The translations under genes and the position numbers were made by a program. Shown in pieces: positions 32,501 to 47,745 of a DNA stretch of 64,000 bases; the stretch's first letter is position 1, and each line of letters opens with the position of its first letter. The notes below the pieces were generated by a model that saw only the letters and a list, made by a program, of their open reading frames with translations, ran no database searches and was not told the origin of the DNA. The DNA comes from Amyelois transitella (taxonomy: Eukaryota > Arthropoda > Insecta > Lepidoptera > Pyralidae), in the NCBI RefSeq assembly GCF_032362555.1, contig NC_083515.1, positions 4,251,001 through 4,315,000 on the forward strand. Direction: 5' to 3'.

Positions 32501-34910
32501 ATCGGGTTGAAGAGCTATGCTCCCGATATACACCATGGTGTGGTAAAAAATAATGTGGTGTTCCATATGAACTTACCTTTTTCATATGACCCAAATCAAG
32601 GTATTCATGTATGAAATCAGTGTATAATTTTTTATAAGTAATATTACGTTCGAGGCGTCTTTCTAAAACTAAAAAACGAATTTTAGCCTGAGTGTACGAC
32701 TCGCCAAGGCTAGCTGGTGACTTCTGAAGCGGCAGATGTACGCAGAACCTTCCATCACTTGTGCGCGTTGTAGTGTTAATAAAATGTTCTTCGCAAGCAC
32801 GCTCGTCGTCCGTGTGTGTGAGACTAGCCTTAGGCAGTTCCTCTAGTTCCCAAAACTGCCGTAATTGTGTTTCAATAGCGTGCGAAAAATTACATTGGAA
32901 AGACCTATCAATATTGTGCGTATTACTGTGTATAGGCCCTGAAATTATCCAACCTAATTTTGTGTTTTGTAAAACTGGGCCATTTGGTAACCTTATTTTA
33001 CCTTCGCATAATAAATCCCAAAATATTTCTGCGCCAATCAAAATGTCAATATTGTGGGACTCGTAAAATAATGGATCGGCTAGCTGTATATGTTCAGGGA
33101 TGAATAGTTCGTTTTGATCATATGCAACCGCCGGCAATGTACATGAAATGTAAGGCAACACAAAACATTTTAAACTCGTAGAATAGGCACCGGTGCGCGA
33201 TCTTATTTTAACATCACAGATCTGTGTTGAGTTTGTAACCGAGTTACCTATTCCTCGTATTTCACAAGTGGACTGTATTAAAGTAACATTAAGTTTTGTA
33301 CATAAATCCTTAGACAAAAAACAAAGTTGACTTCCTGAATCGAGAAGACAGCGTGCAATATGATAATTATTGTGATTATCCGCTATTTCAATCATAGCAG
33401 TCGATAATAAAACAGAATTTATACTTTTAACTGATTGATTATTGAACGTATAGCGAGTGTTATCTATGTGCGACTTGTTTACCTGTGCCGTGCTAGACCG
33501 ATGCATGGGGACGTCGACCGCGGGGACCGCGGGGGTCGCGGGCGCGGTCGGTACATCTCTCGGCTCACGATTATTGCAATTTGAATGAAGCGTCATTACT
33601 TGAGCGTCATTAGACGTGTCACTATGAATTAGCGTATTATGTTTTCTATTACATTTTCGACACGGACCAAACTTACATGTTTCTAACGTATGTCCAGAGC
33701 GTAAACAGTTCTCACACAACTTGTTGGTAGCTATAAAGTGTAGTTTAGTGTCTATATTAGCATCCAAAAACTTTGGACAGGAATACAGTGCATGATCATT
33801 GTAACACATTAAACATGGCTTCTTATAGGTAGTGCGACTTTGTTGTGACTTGGTGGAGACATTGCATTGAGCCTTATGTGTAGTTTGTTTTTTGGAATCA
33901 AGATTAATCTTACTATGAGAGGCTTGCAATGTTTCCAACATCTCAGCACGGTCCCTGAGAAAGGTGAGTAGATCATCCACCTTTAGTGATGATTTAGTTT
34001 CATTGTGTTTACGAATAGTACACTTATATTGCTCCCACTCGCGTTCAGTAGTTTCATCTAATTTAGAAGTGACTATGAATATGACCAGTGTATCCCAGTG
34101 CTCAGTGGGTTCACCAAGCATTTTTAAAGCTCTTAAATTCTTAAGTATTGTATCAATTAGGCGCCTGAGCATGTGGTACGACTCCTTAGTTAATTTCTGA
34201 ATGGTAAATAAGGCCTTAACATGGTTGTGTATTAACATACTGCTATTATTGTATCTATCGAGAAGTAATTCCCATGCTATAGTATAATTGCTGGCTGAGA
34301 ACTCCACAGAATCTATAACCAACTCCGCACTGCCCTTTATTGAGGATTTTAGGTAATGAAATTTTTGAATATCGCTAATTTCATTAGAATTATGAACTAA
34401 AGACATAAATGTATCTCGAAACTCGAGCCAATGCTCATATGAACCATCGAATGTAGGCATAGATATGACAGGTAATTTAATTGATTTTATTTTACTATGA
34501 CACACACTGGAGCCATCAGAGACTTCGGCTCGGTTAAGTAAGTATTCAGCTCGTGACAAGGCACTATAATAGCTATCCTCAAATAAATCTCGTTGATTTA
34601 ATTGGCAATCTAAATCAGAGTCTATCACTATCTTCTCAATCATTGTTTGAATATTATTAAATTCAGTAAGTAAGCTGGCTGCGCCTTGCATACGCAGTTT
34701 TAAATCAATGCATTTTTGACTATTTAATTGATCTCGAGTTATGCTATTAATAAAGGTTGTTAGTCTTGTGAGGCGACCTTTGATTATGCCTCTGCCTTTT
34801 ACTAAATCAGTCAACTTCTCACTATCTTTGTCACAGAAGGCGGTAGGGGGCCTACTGTACGGAGACCTATCGCGAGATTTAGGCTTAGCTTCATCATTAA
34901 CTAGGCTCAT
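29586..34910 (-). CDS. BEL/Pao Gag-Pol polyprotein, intact
   Basis: One uninterrupted 1774-aa ORF. Approximate layout: Gag-like DUF1759 region at 145-300 (MPTFDGSYEHWLEFRDTF); cysteine-rich zinc-knuckle region at 365-430 (CLMCYNDHALYSC, CENCLRSGH); aspartic protease near 520 with LLDSGSQLCFL; reverse transcriptase at 750-1000 with the box FYVDDM near 925; RNase H at 1095-1230 with IFTDASQVAYGAC and MFWTDSTIVLGW; integrase at 1410-1680 with a zinc-binding segment (CIVCKR) and catalytic residues in VDYAGP, FSDNGRNF and GGLWEAG; and a C-terminal DUF5641-type domain (LKPGMLVVIKDDNLPPLKW). The start ATG lies 264 bp inside the 5' LTR. No frameshift or stop is present. The protein copies and integrates the element. 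Confidence 0.97.
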   Translation of the reverse strand: MSLVNDEAKPKSRDRSPYSRPPTAFCDKDSEKLTDLVKGRGIIKGRLTRLTTFINSITRDQLNSQKCIDLKLRMQGAASLLTEFNNIQTMIEKIVIDSDLDCQLNQRDLFEDSYYSALSRAEYLLNRAEVSDGSSVCHSKIKSIKLPVISMPTFDGSYEHWLEFRDTFMSLVHNSNEISDIQKFHYLKSSIKGSAELVIDSVEFSASNYTIAWELLLDRYNNSSMLIHNHVKALFTIQKLTKESYHMLRRLIDTILKNLRALKMLGEPTEHWDTLVIFIVTSKLDETTEREWEQYKCTIRKHNETKSSLKVDDLLTFLRDRAEMLETLQASHSKINLDSKKQTTHKAQCNVSTKSQQSRTTYKKPCLMCYNDHALYSCPKFLDANIDTKLHFIATNKLCENCLRSGHTLETCKFGPCRKCNRKHNTLIHSDTSNDAQVMTLHSNCNNREPRDVPTAPATPAVPAVDVPMHRSSTAQVNKSHIDNTRYTFNNQSVKSINSVLLSTAMIEIADNHNNYHIARCLLDSGSQLCFLSKDLCTKLNVTLIQSTCEIRGIGNSVTNSTQICDVKIRSRTGAYSTSLKCFVLPYISCTLPAVAYDQNELFIPEHIQLADPLFYESHNIDILIGAEIFWDLLCEGKIRLPNGPVLQNTKLGWIISGPIHSNTHNIDRSFQCNFSHAIETQLRQFWELEELPKASLTHTDDERACEEHFINTTTRTSDGRFCVHLPLQKSPASLGESYTQAKIRFLVLERRLERNITYKKLYTDFIHEYLDLGHMKKVSSYGTPHYFLPHHGVYREHSSSTRLRVVFDGSAATSNGVSLNDIQLVGPPLQSELFDILLRFRRYRFTACADIQKMYRQCLLHESQRDMQLIVWRDNPSEPLSMYQLNTVTYGMAASPYLAVRCLKQLALECTDPDVKRIISEDFYVDDMITGWDDKHELLSFCNKTSKCLQSGCFPLRKWTFNFQCDQSSGPFSAGKELTLGDTVQCKTLGLGWYNTSDEFYFNTQFKSDTNKITKRSILSHISQIFDPLGLVSPIIIIVKILLQRLWLLQLGWDDVVPSDVLLTWTKFANALSELNTIRVPRHVINTTATHSELHIFTDASQVAYGACIYVRSVSSDNNSLVRLLCSKSKVAPLKPVSIPRLELCGALLGARLYDKVNKALHLQFKNIMFWTDSTIVLGWLHMPPNLQKTFVQNRTSEIHELTRELPWRHVSGKNNPADLVSRGMSLEDLSTSTLWWEGPAYLRQPDFRCDLVPSFINGLPDELPELKSGVTLSAVPDKVSESSLFPFYRFSQFNRMRRAVAYVNRFIYNSRNTNNPRSGVLCVDELRESDITLARLSQLESFPVEYMSLTKNNCLGHKHNLAKLSLFIDHNKLIRVGGRISNSQIFSLDKKHPILISGSHPFATLLFRYEHTRLLHAAPQALLYNLRETWWPISGRNLARKVVHNCIVCKRLRGKTPTPLMGNLPMERLDATFPFMRCGVDYAGPMLMLNRRGKGSRTTKCYICIFICFVTRAIHLELVSDLSTEGYLLALKRFISRRGKPLEIFSDNGRNFVGLMNEFKKFINNCSSEIIDYAISQNIKFTFLPPYSPNFGGLWEAGVKSCKYHLRRVVGNAHLTFEEFSTVLVQIEAVLNSRPLSPMSTDPQDFTPLSPAHFLLGRPLTAPACEDVTEISTNRLTRYQRVEQIRQHFWSRWAKEYVSELQARTKRTKDDTPLKPGMLVVIKDDNLPPLKWHLGRIIDIFPGKDGVARVADIRTSTGIVKRSYSKICPLLE

Positions 34911-35174
34911 TTTGGTTGTTTGTGAAAGGACTTACGGTTTGTGAATATTCCTGTTCGTACTGTGGCGTCAGCCGATGCTAGCAACGGCAGAAAGCTGACT
35001 ATAGCGATGCACAAGAACTGAAATATGAACAAAGCACGGTATTAGCACAGATTGAACTCACAGGGACGAGGTTAGGAAGGATGGCTGGCCGTACCGAATG
35101 TATGCAGCAGTTCCTCCGACGTCTTAACCTCGCTGGTTCTATGTCTTCATGCGGCGACGAAGGTCCACAACGTA
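34911..35174 (-). other. BEL/Pao 5' leader
   Basis: Untranslated leader between the 5' LTR and the polyprotein start. On the minus strand a TGG occurs about seven bases after the LTR (TGGACCTTCGTCG) and could start the tRNA primer-binding site, but I cannot name the tRNA. The leader is GC-richer than the flanks. Confidence 0.5.
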
Positions 35175-35451
35175 TGTTGGCGCATGGGTCTTGAAATGAA
35201 TGATTCCTTTGGTTCAAATGCCTGTGTAATTCCGTTTATTTCTTTTGATGACAATATTTTTGCGAAATGAGGTTATGGCGAGCACAAGATCTAGCGTGAT
35301 TTTTTTTGTGAATTAAGGAAACGGATATAAATGCAATAGACAACCGCCGCGTTGTCGTTCAGAAACTAATTTTACAAAGTTAAACATTGTCTATGAAATG
35401 GTGTAAAAATATTAAATTAATATTCTTTATTTATGTATATATGCTCCAACA
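35175..35451 (-). repeat. BEL/Pao 5' LTR
   Basis: 277 bp, apparently identical to 29267-29543. It should carry the promoter for the minus-strand transcript. Confidence 0.97.
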
Positions 35452-38290
35452 GTTTGTAAGTAAAAAATAAATATAAATTACCTACATTATATAAGAAAAT
35501 CCGCTTCTCTGGCATCTCTAAGAATAAAATAAATTATCGTTAAAACTATTGATTTTTTTTCAAGTTAATAGTCATCAATATTTAAACATAAATAAAACCG
35601 CATTTCATTACATGTTTCGACAACAAAGCGTACCTGCGTCACTAAGTATGAAATATAATATCCGTCCAGCACTTGGACTGACGACAACTTTATTATTGGC
35701 CCATCAGGGAGAAGTCCCTCGGTCGCGTTTCCTGAGGGCGAAGGGAGAGGAAAAATCCCGGTGATTGAGTTAGCGCCTCGCCTTAGGAAATGGACGCCAC
35801 TGTCGCCGTGTAACGCAATACCGAGCCTCCGACCGACCATTTGCACGGGATTGAGTTACACGTCCCTGTGTAGACCTAGATGTGTCAGTAAAACATGTTA
35901 TATTATATATGTACGATAGTATGACCCTTGGTTTAAACTAAGAAATAATAACAACGCAATAATTCACGTTGGATAAGTGTATTTTCGGTATTTAACTTCA
36001 CTATTATTACTGTTTATAGGATTATTAATGATATCTTTTGTTGTGAAGGTATATGCGAATTAAAAACATTAATATAAAAAGAAGAACTGAATGAAATTAG
36101 AATTTTATTTCGCATGATAATAAATAATGAAGATAGCGTATCAAAAGCAACTTACTTAATGAAATAACATTTGAAAGAAAAGGTTACTTAACTTATCACA
36201 ACACAACACAACGTATGCACGTGCTACTACACATTTCTTCAAAAAGTTTAACGGGGAATGACCTTGAGAGCTTCCATCAATCCCAATCCTTGAATCGATA
36301 AACAACATGAACCTTCTAATTGCTCTATTTCGCTGTTCCTCTGTTCGTGACGTAGAAACTCATTCACAAGAAATGAACAAGGTTTCAGTAGCGACTCACC
36401 CTAAGTGCCTTCAAATATAGCTCGACAATTTTATTGTAGGATCCTCTCCGCGGAATCATTCTTTGCGTTTGACATTTCATTTGATATCCGAGATTTCATT
36501 ATTTCACTTAAGTCTACCCGTTCCTTTGGTTAGGAAATTAAATTGGAATATATACTTTGAGTTCGTAGATATTTAAGTTCAGTTTAAAATTTAAAAACTT
36601 CTCTGCACTTACAGAATTCCTAAATAAATGAAAAATATATATGTGTGTTCATAAGTAGTTATAACTTTAGCTAAAAAGTCTTGAGTAAAAATAAAGTACC
36701 TACCTAATATAGACTTATACATTTTCTGAGAAGTTAATCTTTTACAATTTAGTATCTTATAAGTAGGTACAATAAATGAAGCATCAATATCTACGAGAGA
36801 TGCGCAATGGAAGAACTCTCCAAGGAAATTAAAAACTAATAAACTTGTTGATAGTAAAACTAGAACTCATATCTGTTCTGCTTCCCTGGACGCTTCAATA
36901 TAGTAAGAAGCTTGTTTTAAATATAAAGTTAAATATTAAGTAATAACGAGAAGTAATTCTCATGTTTGTATAAAGTTGAAAGCAATCGGTTAATTATTTG
37001 CCTTATATTTTATATTTTAATTATTGCTTAACATAATATAATAATTTTAATGAAATCGATCCTATAACTGATCAACTTCAAAAATACTTATAACTAGATT
37101 TAAGGTTTGTGCATATTATACCTACTTCAATTGTGCTGTGGACTGAATAAAGAAATTTTTATTTTATTTTTATTATAAAAGTTTAACCTAATAATACTGT
37201 ATTCTTGGCTGACCTGAACTAAGTTGAGCTAACCTTTCTATCTAAAGAAAGAAGAGAATCTATCATCATGCATCTATTGCACATACCTCTGTATGTTAAT
37301 GTTTGCGTTTTGTTTTTATATACCTTTTAATTTCTACTACAAATATATAAGACGCCGTCCACTATAGCTAAACAACAAAGCGACGTGATGAATCATTAAA
37401 ATCTATTCTTCACCCGTAATTGGCGGAACGACCACAACTAAACACAATAATGATCGTAATAAACGAGACTCGGGTTCGGAAAATTGCCTGGTATCTCGGA
37501 TTGACGTCTCGGGGAAAAAATCCCATCCCATCGGATTCCAATCAGCCTCGCTCATTTATTGCAATTGGCTGATGGAACAAGATTTTTGTAGAAATACGAA
37601 GCAATTCGGCAATTCTGCGATCAATAAGAGGTATTTACTCGATTGAAAATGTTTGATTCGTTAAGTATTTTTGACAGTCGAAGCTGTTTCTCATTTAAAT
37701 TTGATTACAATTTCATCTGTCTGAATCTCATTTTCATCATCATGCAATAAAGCCAAACGTGTACATATTACATATATTTCGAGTATTTTTAAGACTTTTG
37801 ACTGCGTTTACCCCCGTTAAGAACGTCATATATGTGCCGTGGTCGTGGCTCGATCGTTGTATTGGTCTGGGCAAATCGATTGACGTCACTTCATGATCTG
37901 GCCAATCTATACCGGCCGGATATCGTTTGGCCGTGTAGCCAACGACCAGACGACGACATATGTAATGTATATAGAGGTACATAACTACTTACAATACAAA
38001 CATAACACTTAAAGAATTTTAGAAAAATGTCATCATAAGAAAAAATATATATTAATTTAAATATATTTAAGTTTAAAATAATAGATTTTTTAGTAACTGA
38101 AAATGTTTAAGATTGAAAACCCCCAATTTCTTGTCGGCAAAACTTAAAACTTTTTGCAAATATGCTTATAAATTATGGTTTGAAGAGACCTCACAGAACA
38201 AGGTATCTAATTAAAAACTCCGGTCATATTCTGTAATGATATCTTTGGAGTCATAACAAATAAAACATGTAAGTTTTGAGCACATACGTG

Positions 38291-38332
38291 TTTGTAATAA
38301 GTGCATTATTAAATTAATGCACTTATTACAAA
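38291..38332. repeat. Perfect 18-bp hairpin
   Basis: Arms 38291-38308 and 38315-38332 (tttgtaataagtgcatta), 6-base loop, 50 bp from an R1 copy. Confidence 0.93.
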
Positions 38333-38384
38333 AAGTAGCCAAAATAATTCCAAAAATTTCAATCGACATCAAAATATTCTTTTT

Positions 38385-38640
38385 GGTGCCGTGTGGTTCC
38401 CGGCACCAATACAAAAAAGAATAGGACCACTCCATCTCTTTCCCATGGATGTCGTAAAAGGCGACTAAGGGATAGGCTTACAAACTTGGGATTCTTTTCT
38501 AGGGGATGGAATAGCAACCTGTCACTATTTGAACCTCAATTCTATCATTAAGCCAAATAGCTGAACGTGGCCATCCAGTCTTTTCAAGACAGTTGGCTCT
38601 GTCTACCCTGCAAGGGATATAGACGTGACCATATGTATGT
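38385..38640 (-). mobile_element. R1 repeat copy
   Basis: Near full length, from ggtgccgtgtggttcccggc to gcaagggatatagacgtgac. Confidence 0.7.
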
Positions 38641-38729
38641 ATGTGTTTTCTGTTGCTCCTAAGATTATTTTAAAAATTCTTGTTAAAAATATGCGCAAAA
38701 AATTGGAAACTTTCACTACATCATGTGCG

Positions 38730-38815
38730 CCTTATCTCTTAGTCGCCTTTTACGACGTCCATGGGAAAGAGATGGATTGGTCCTATTCTACAGTGCCGGA
38801 ACCACACGGCACATT
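38730..38815 (+). repeat. R1 repeat fragment, opposite orientation
   Basis: cttagtcgccttttacgacg to ccggaaccacacggcac. It sits 90 bp from a minus-orientation copy, forming an inverted pair. Confidence 0.55.
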
Positions 38816-40066
38816 TTTTAAATAATCAAGCGTAATATGATACGAAGCAGTATTTTCAATATGTCAACGTACGAATTAACTCCAAATTATTCCAATTTCA
38901 CATAATGATTTCATGAAATATTGGCAATTGTAGCAAACAAAATGGTATTGGGCCAATTCCATCTGTATTATTCTGAGCTAATGATTCGTTAAGCTGAGAT
39001 TGAATGTTTCCATTAACGAAAATGGAGTTAATCGTTGAATCTAATGGGTGATTGGATCCCCGAGGCCTGAAATAACATTGAACAAGTAATGATTAACTTA
39101 TTGTATGTCTGTTATTTGTACTTGTACTGTTAGGTATACAAATCAGAGACCAATTAGATAACTTTGAAATCTCCAAACGCTTTTCAGCGCCGTATGAACA
39201 GAAAACTTTCATAACGCCGGAAAATAAGATCGGAAATTTCATTTAGAAATAAATATCCTTACTGCTTTAATGTGTAATGTATGTATTTAAACATGTATGT
39301 ATTTGTAAAATATTTTTTTTAGTTTTTTTAGATATTCGGACAATGTTACTAAAATATACTTCACTAAGATTTTCTATGTCTTCAAAAATCTGAAAATTTG
39401 AAGCAATAAACTTTGAATAATAAAATTGCTACAAATTTTGGGTCGAAAAACTTACAAACAAAAGAAACCATTTCCAAATAATCCAGCCTTCCAATCTCTT
39501 TAAAAGGTTATGCCATTAGGGACTGGGAACATAAAATGTTTTTCAAAGAAAAATTTTAAATTTCTTTTAAACCTCGGATACCAAAGTAATTTCGATTGAC
39601 TTACTGGCCAATACGTTACATGATAATGATCTTTCAATTTCCAAGTTCTTCAGTTGACCAAAAACAACACTTTAACCACAAACGTAAAAAATAATATTTT
39701 AATATATCAATCAGCGGATGCATCTTCTCTCTTACGTTACAGTAAACCAAAAAGTACAGAAAAAGTTGAGTTTTTGTTTCGGTAAGACTTCATTCAAAAT
39801 TAGAATAAAAAACGACACAAAAAAATTTACAAGTGACGCGTGTCATCGGCCATAAAAATTACAAAATTAGTTTTATTTTTTGATAACAATCATTATGTAT
39901 AACATTCCGGAATAAGGTAAATAATATTTTGCTTCTTTATATCTAGTGCATTCTAGACGAAGTGATTTGAGAGAAACTTTATGACAATGGGGCAAGGAGG
40001 AAATATTTTGTCCGGTTGAAGTTTAAAGACTTGTTTTTCTCAGCTTTTACAAGCTTGCTGCTGAAA

Positions 40067-44771
<4,705 letters not shown>

Positions 44772-45056
44772 GGTGCCGGAAATATAAATCTGACACGTCC
44801 GTGAACTCTGCAAAGTACTACTCGAAGATTTTCACAGCATTAAAACAGTTCTTCACTTTGCAGGCCATACCCGGCTCTAAATGTAAAGGAAGATAGTCCG
44901 CCGAAGTCTAGTTTTACGCAATTTTATAAATTTATACATATAGCTTTTGAAATAAGTAACGTTTATGCCGATGGCGTAACAGTTAAATTCATCAGGTAGG
45001 TTAGTAAGCTTTATATTGCTTTGTGTATTTTTTGTAGTAATTTATGTACCGATGTC

Positions 45057-45062
45057 AATAAA
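45057..45062 (+). terminator. Polyadenylation signal of the USP7-like gene
   Basis: AATAAA about 290 bp after the stop, at a usual 3'-UTR distance. It supports the gene really ending here. Confidence 0.55.
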
Positions 45063-46734
45063 ATTTGTTGCGAATAAATTAATCAATTTTATAATAGGAG
45101 TTTTTCTGCCTTAACATCATAAACATGACACTTTGTGCTCACGAATTCATGAATTAATTAAAAATACAAAATATGTGTAATTAAACGCATTTAGTAATTA
45201 GATTGTCTAAAGATAAATTGTTGTGCAATTAATCAAATAAAGTATTCCAGCTAACATTGAAGGCCTACTTATGACACGGATTTTAACATGCGCTCCCACG
45301 ACTATTCCAAAATGGACGGGTTAACACTGGAGAAATTAAACGCTGGCGAGCCATAGTGCACTTCCTGCATATTTCAAACTGTGATGGACTATGAGCAAAG
45401 CATACGAGTATAGAGGTTTGCGAATATCAGGCGTTTTACTATTCATTGTCACACCACACACACGATCGGCCACTCAATTGGTGAAAGCATTTTGAGAGCT
45501 ATCTTTATTGATTTAACGCTACACTTTTGCCCATGGCTTCGCTCCTTGTTTCTTCCATACATTTGTCGCAAATTTTATACAAATATCGTTACAAACAAAA
45601 ATTGTGTGATATGAATTATCGGCATGAAATTTAAGAAATCTCACCACGCCTAGGTTTTTATAAATTTTTACCCTTAAGATTATTTACTCTCGGAACTTCT
45701 TCTGCCCTTCGCCTTTAGAATCAATAAGACCAAAGTAACAGAGGAGAGCATGCTCTCCAGTGGAGCCATCACGAACATTATCTCTAAGTCCATTTAAATT
45801 TACCAACTGTGTTCTCACCTTCCATAATAATATTCAACCATAGAAATCAGAATTAATTAAGACATTGTTATTTTTCTATGGTTTCAACACTTCCAACAAA
45901 AACTGTGACACGAGAGCACCCAATCGTTATTTTTAGTGACGCCAGCACAGATCTACTTGGAGCTAACTAAATCTTTTAATCAAACGAATGGACGGCAAAA
46001 TAAATGATAACCGTAAATAACGGAGCTGTTTCTATCAGAGCTGAATATCTACATTTTGCGATAGGCTGTATTCTCAGTAATGAAGTCTCCCAGAGACATC
46101 AATCAGACAGAAAATCTCACGTTTGTACGATTAGGCTTGGGCTCCACCGATAGAAGTGCCGATTTGGCAAATAATAATTTTCACGTGATAATTTTAGAGC
46201 CTGTACCGGTTTGTAAACAACGATATAAGGCTCGCGCACATCATCATCATAATAATAATCATCATCATAATCACTAATATGAGGTGGAGGGCTGATAGCC
46301 TGAGATACAGGAACCATCCTAGTTCAGGTATCAGCCCAACATTAGCTATCTAGTGGTTTTGGTGAGAAATAAAAGATTTATAATCGGTGTTCCATTTTGC
46401 ATCCTTGGCGATAATGTTACAAAGGCCGTCAAAGTCCCTTGACAAAAACGTATAAAGCCATACACAAACTTGAATTATTATGGACGGCAGTCTGACCAAA
46501 ATTATACCGAAAACTTAAATGCGTAGAATAGCTTAACGATTACGTGATGATTTAAGTAGAATCCTTACTGGCCAACTTCATACCCTTACAACTTCAACTT
46601 CACCTAGAAAAATATCGCAACCATCGGGTGCCTTGGAGCAACCATTGCATTTCAAAGATTTAGGTACATTTTATAAAGCACCTGGTTAAAAAAGCTGATT
46701 TGATAAGAAACGCATGGACTAGAGTCACACTTTG
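45063..46734. other. Intergenic between the USP7-like gene and Kunitz gene A
   Basis: No ORF with recognisable motifs, and no trace of the missing USP7 ubiquitin-like domains. A cat/aat-rich microsatellite is at 46238-46276. Confidence 0.5.
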
Positions 46735-46960
46735 AAATACATACATACATACATAAACTCACGCCTCTTTCCCGGAGGGGTAGGCAGAGACTACCTCTTT
46801 CCACTTGCCACGATCCCTGCATACTTCCTTTGCTTCATCCACATTCATAACTCTCTTCATGCAAGCTCGGCGGTTTCGGGCACTTTTGACCTGACCCTTC
46901 ACCAGGACGTCCTTAATTTGATCAAGATATGTTCGTCTAGGTCTTCCCACCCCGACCTAG
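46735..46960 (-). mobile_element. 3' end of a LINE-like ORF
   Basis: The minus strand encodes GRPRRTYLDQIKDVL...RRACMKRVMNVDEAKEVCRDRGKW and ends with a stop, followed by gtatgtatgtatgt repeats. This C-terminal piece recurs in the window (3130-3290, 51225-51270, 54225-54290), as expected of 5'-truncated retroposon copies. Confidence 0.65.
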
Positions 46961-47745
46961 AAATAGTTTTCAGTAAAAGCGAAACATTACCACTTCCGAG
47001 TTGGTGAGGAAATTAATGTGTCATATTTCTTGTAGGCTTTTCGTTGATTAGATTACAATAATAAATTGAGAACATTCATATTTTTAGACACGCTAAAGTT
47101 GGAAGGTCGCAAGTTTAGCCAAGATTTATTACCAGCTATATTTACAGCGTAAGCCATTATTTATAGCTTAAGCCATTTAAATAAAAAACAGTTGAGCTAC
47201 GGCGCAATTACCAGCCTGCGATGCTCGGAAAAACTCGGTTAATTAATAGTAGAATTCATTAAGGATTGTACGACTCGAACACGTCTTGTTTGAATTTTGT
47301 TACTTATTACTTAGCTCTGATTATCTGGCTCTATACATTATGCTGTATTATTTATGCTTAGTGTTTGTACTTATTGTTTATTCGTAAGTTTGTCTACTCA
47401 AAACTCTCTATAAATCATACAGTTCTTGGAATTAAAAAATATGTACAATAGCGGACATTTCCCAATTGGGATTTCTTCCAGTCAACCAAATTAAAATAGG
47501 AATATGTCAAATAAAAATCAGCGCAGACAAAAATACTATTAATATTATAGGTTTTTTTTTTTCTTTTAATAGATTGAAAATACCTAAGTGTAGTATCGTA
47601 TTCACTATTCAAAGCATTAATCATAAAAATATATATATATATTTAGGCACTTCAAAATTAGGGTTTTAAAAACACGAAATATAAATATATTTTTTAAAAT
47701 AATTATTCACGAACATATTACAAGTTGTGTCTCTCTGGCGATGTG

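Larger units (their letters stand above)
29267..35451 (-). mobile_element. Complete BEL/Pao LTR retrotransposon
   Basis: Two 277-bp LTRs (29267-29543 and 35175-35451) begin TGTTGG and end CCAACA, and I see no difference between them. Both sides are flanked by GTTTG (29262-29266 and 35452-35456), a 5-bp target duplication typical of BEL/Pao. The single internal ORF is on the minus strand. A purine-rich stretch (minus strand, 29544-29560) abuts the 3' LTR and fits a polypurine tract. The insertion lies 25-30 bp from the end of a SINE-like repeat. Identical LTRs, an intact TSD and an intact ORF indicate a very recent, possibly still active copy. Confidence 0.97.
35457..40066. other. Intergenic, upstream of the USP7-like gene
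   Basis: AT-rich with no convincing ORF. There is a GC-richer patch at 35655-35860 and another at 37840-37960 (holding tgacgtca at 37884-37891), neither explained. R1 copies are at 38385 and 38730. The region before 40067 should contain the USP7-like promoter; no TATA box is obvious. Confidence 0.5.

Noticed and set aside
29479-34944. Plus-strand ORFs across the BEL element
   Set aside because: They are antisense shadows of the minus-strand polyprotein and carry no motifs.
35655-35860. GC-rich patch as a coding exon
   Set aside because: Both strands have short ORFs, but there is no motif, no convincing splice site and no neighbour exon.
44772-47745. Remaining USP7 exons (ubiquitin-like domains) further downstream
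   Set aside because: I read all frames of this interval and found no segment resembling those domains.
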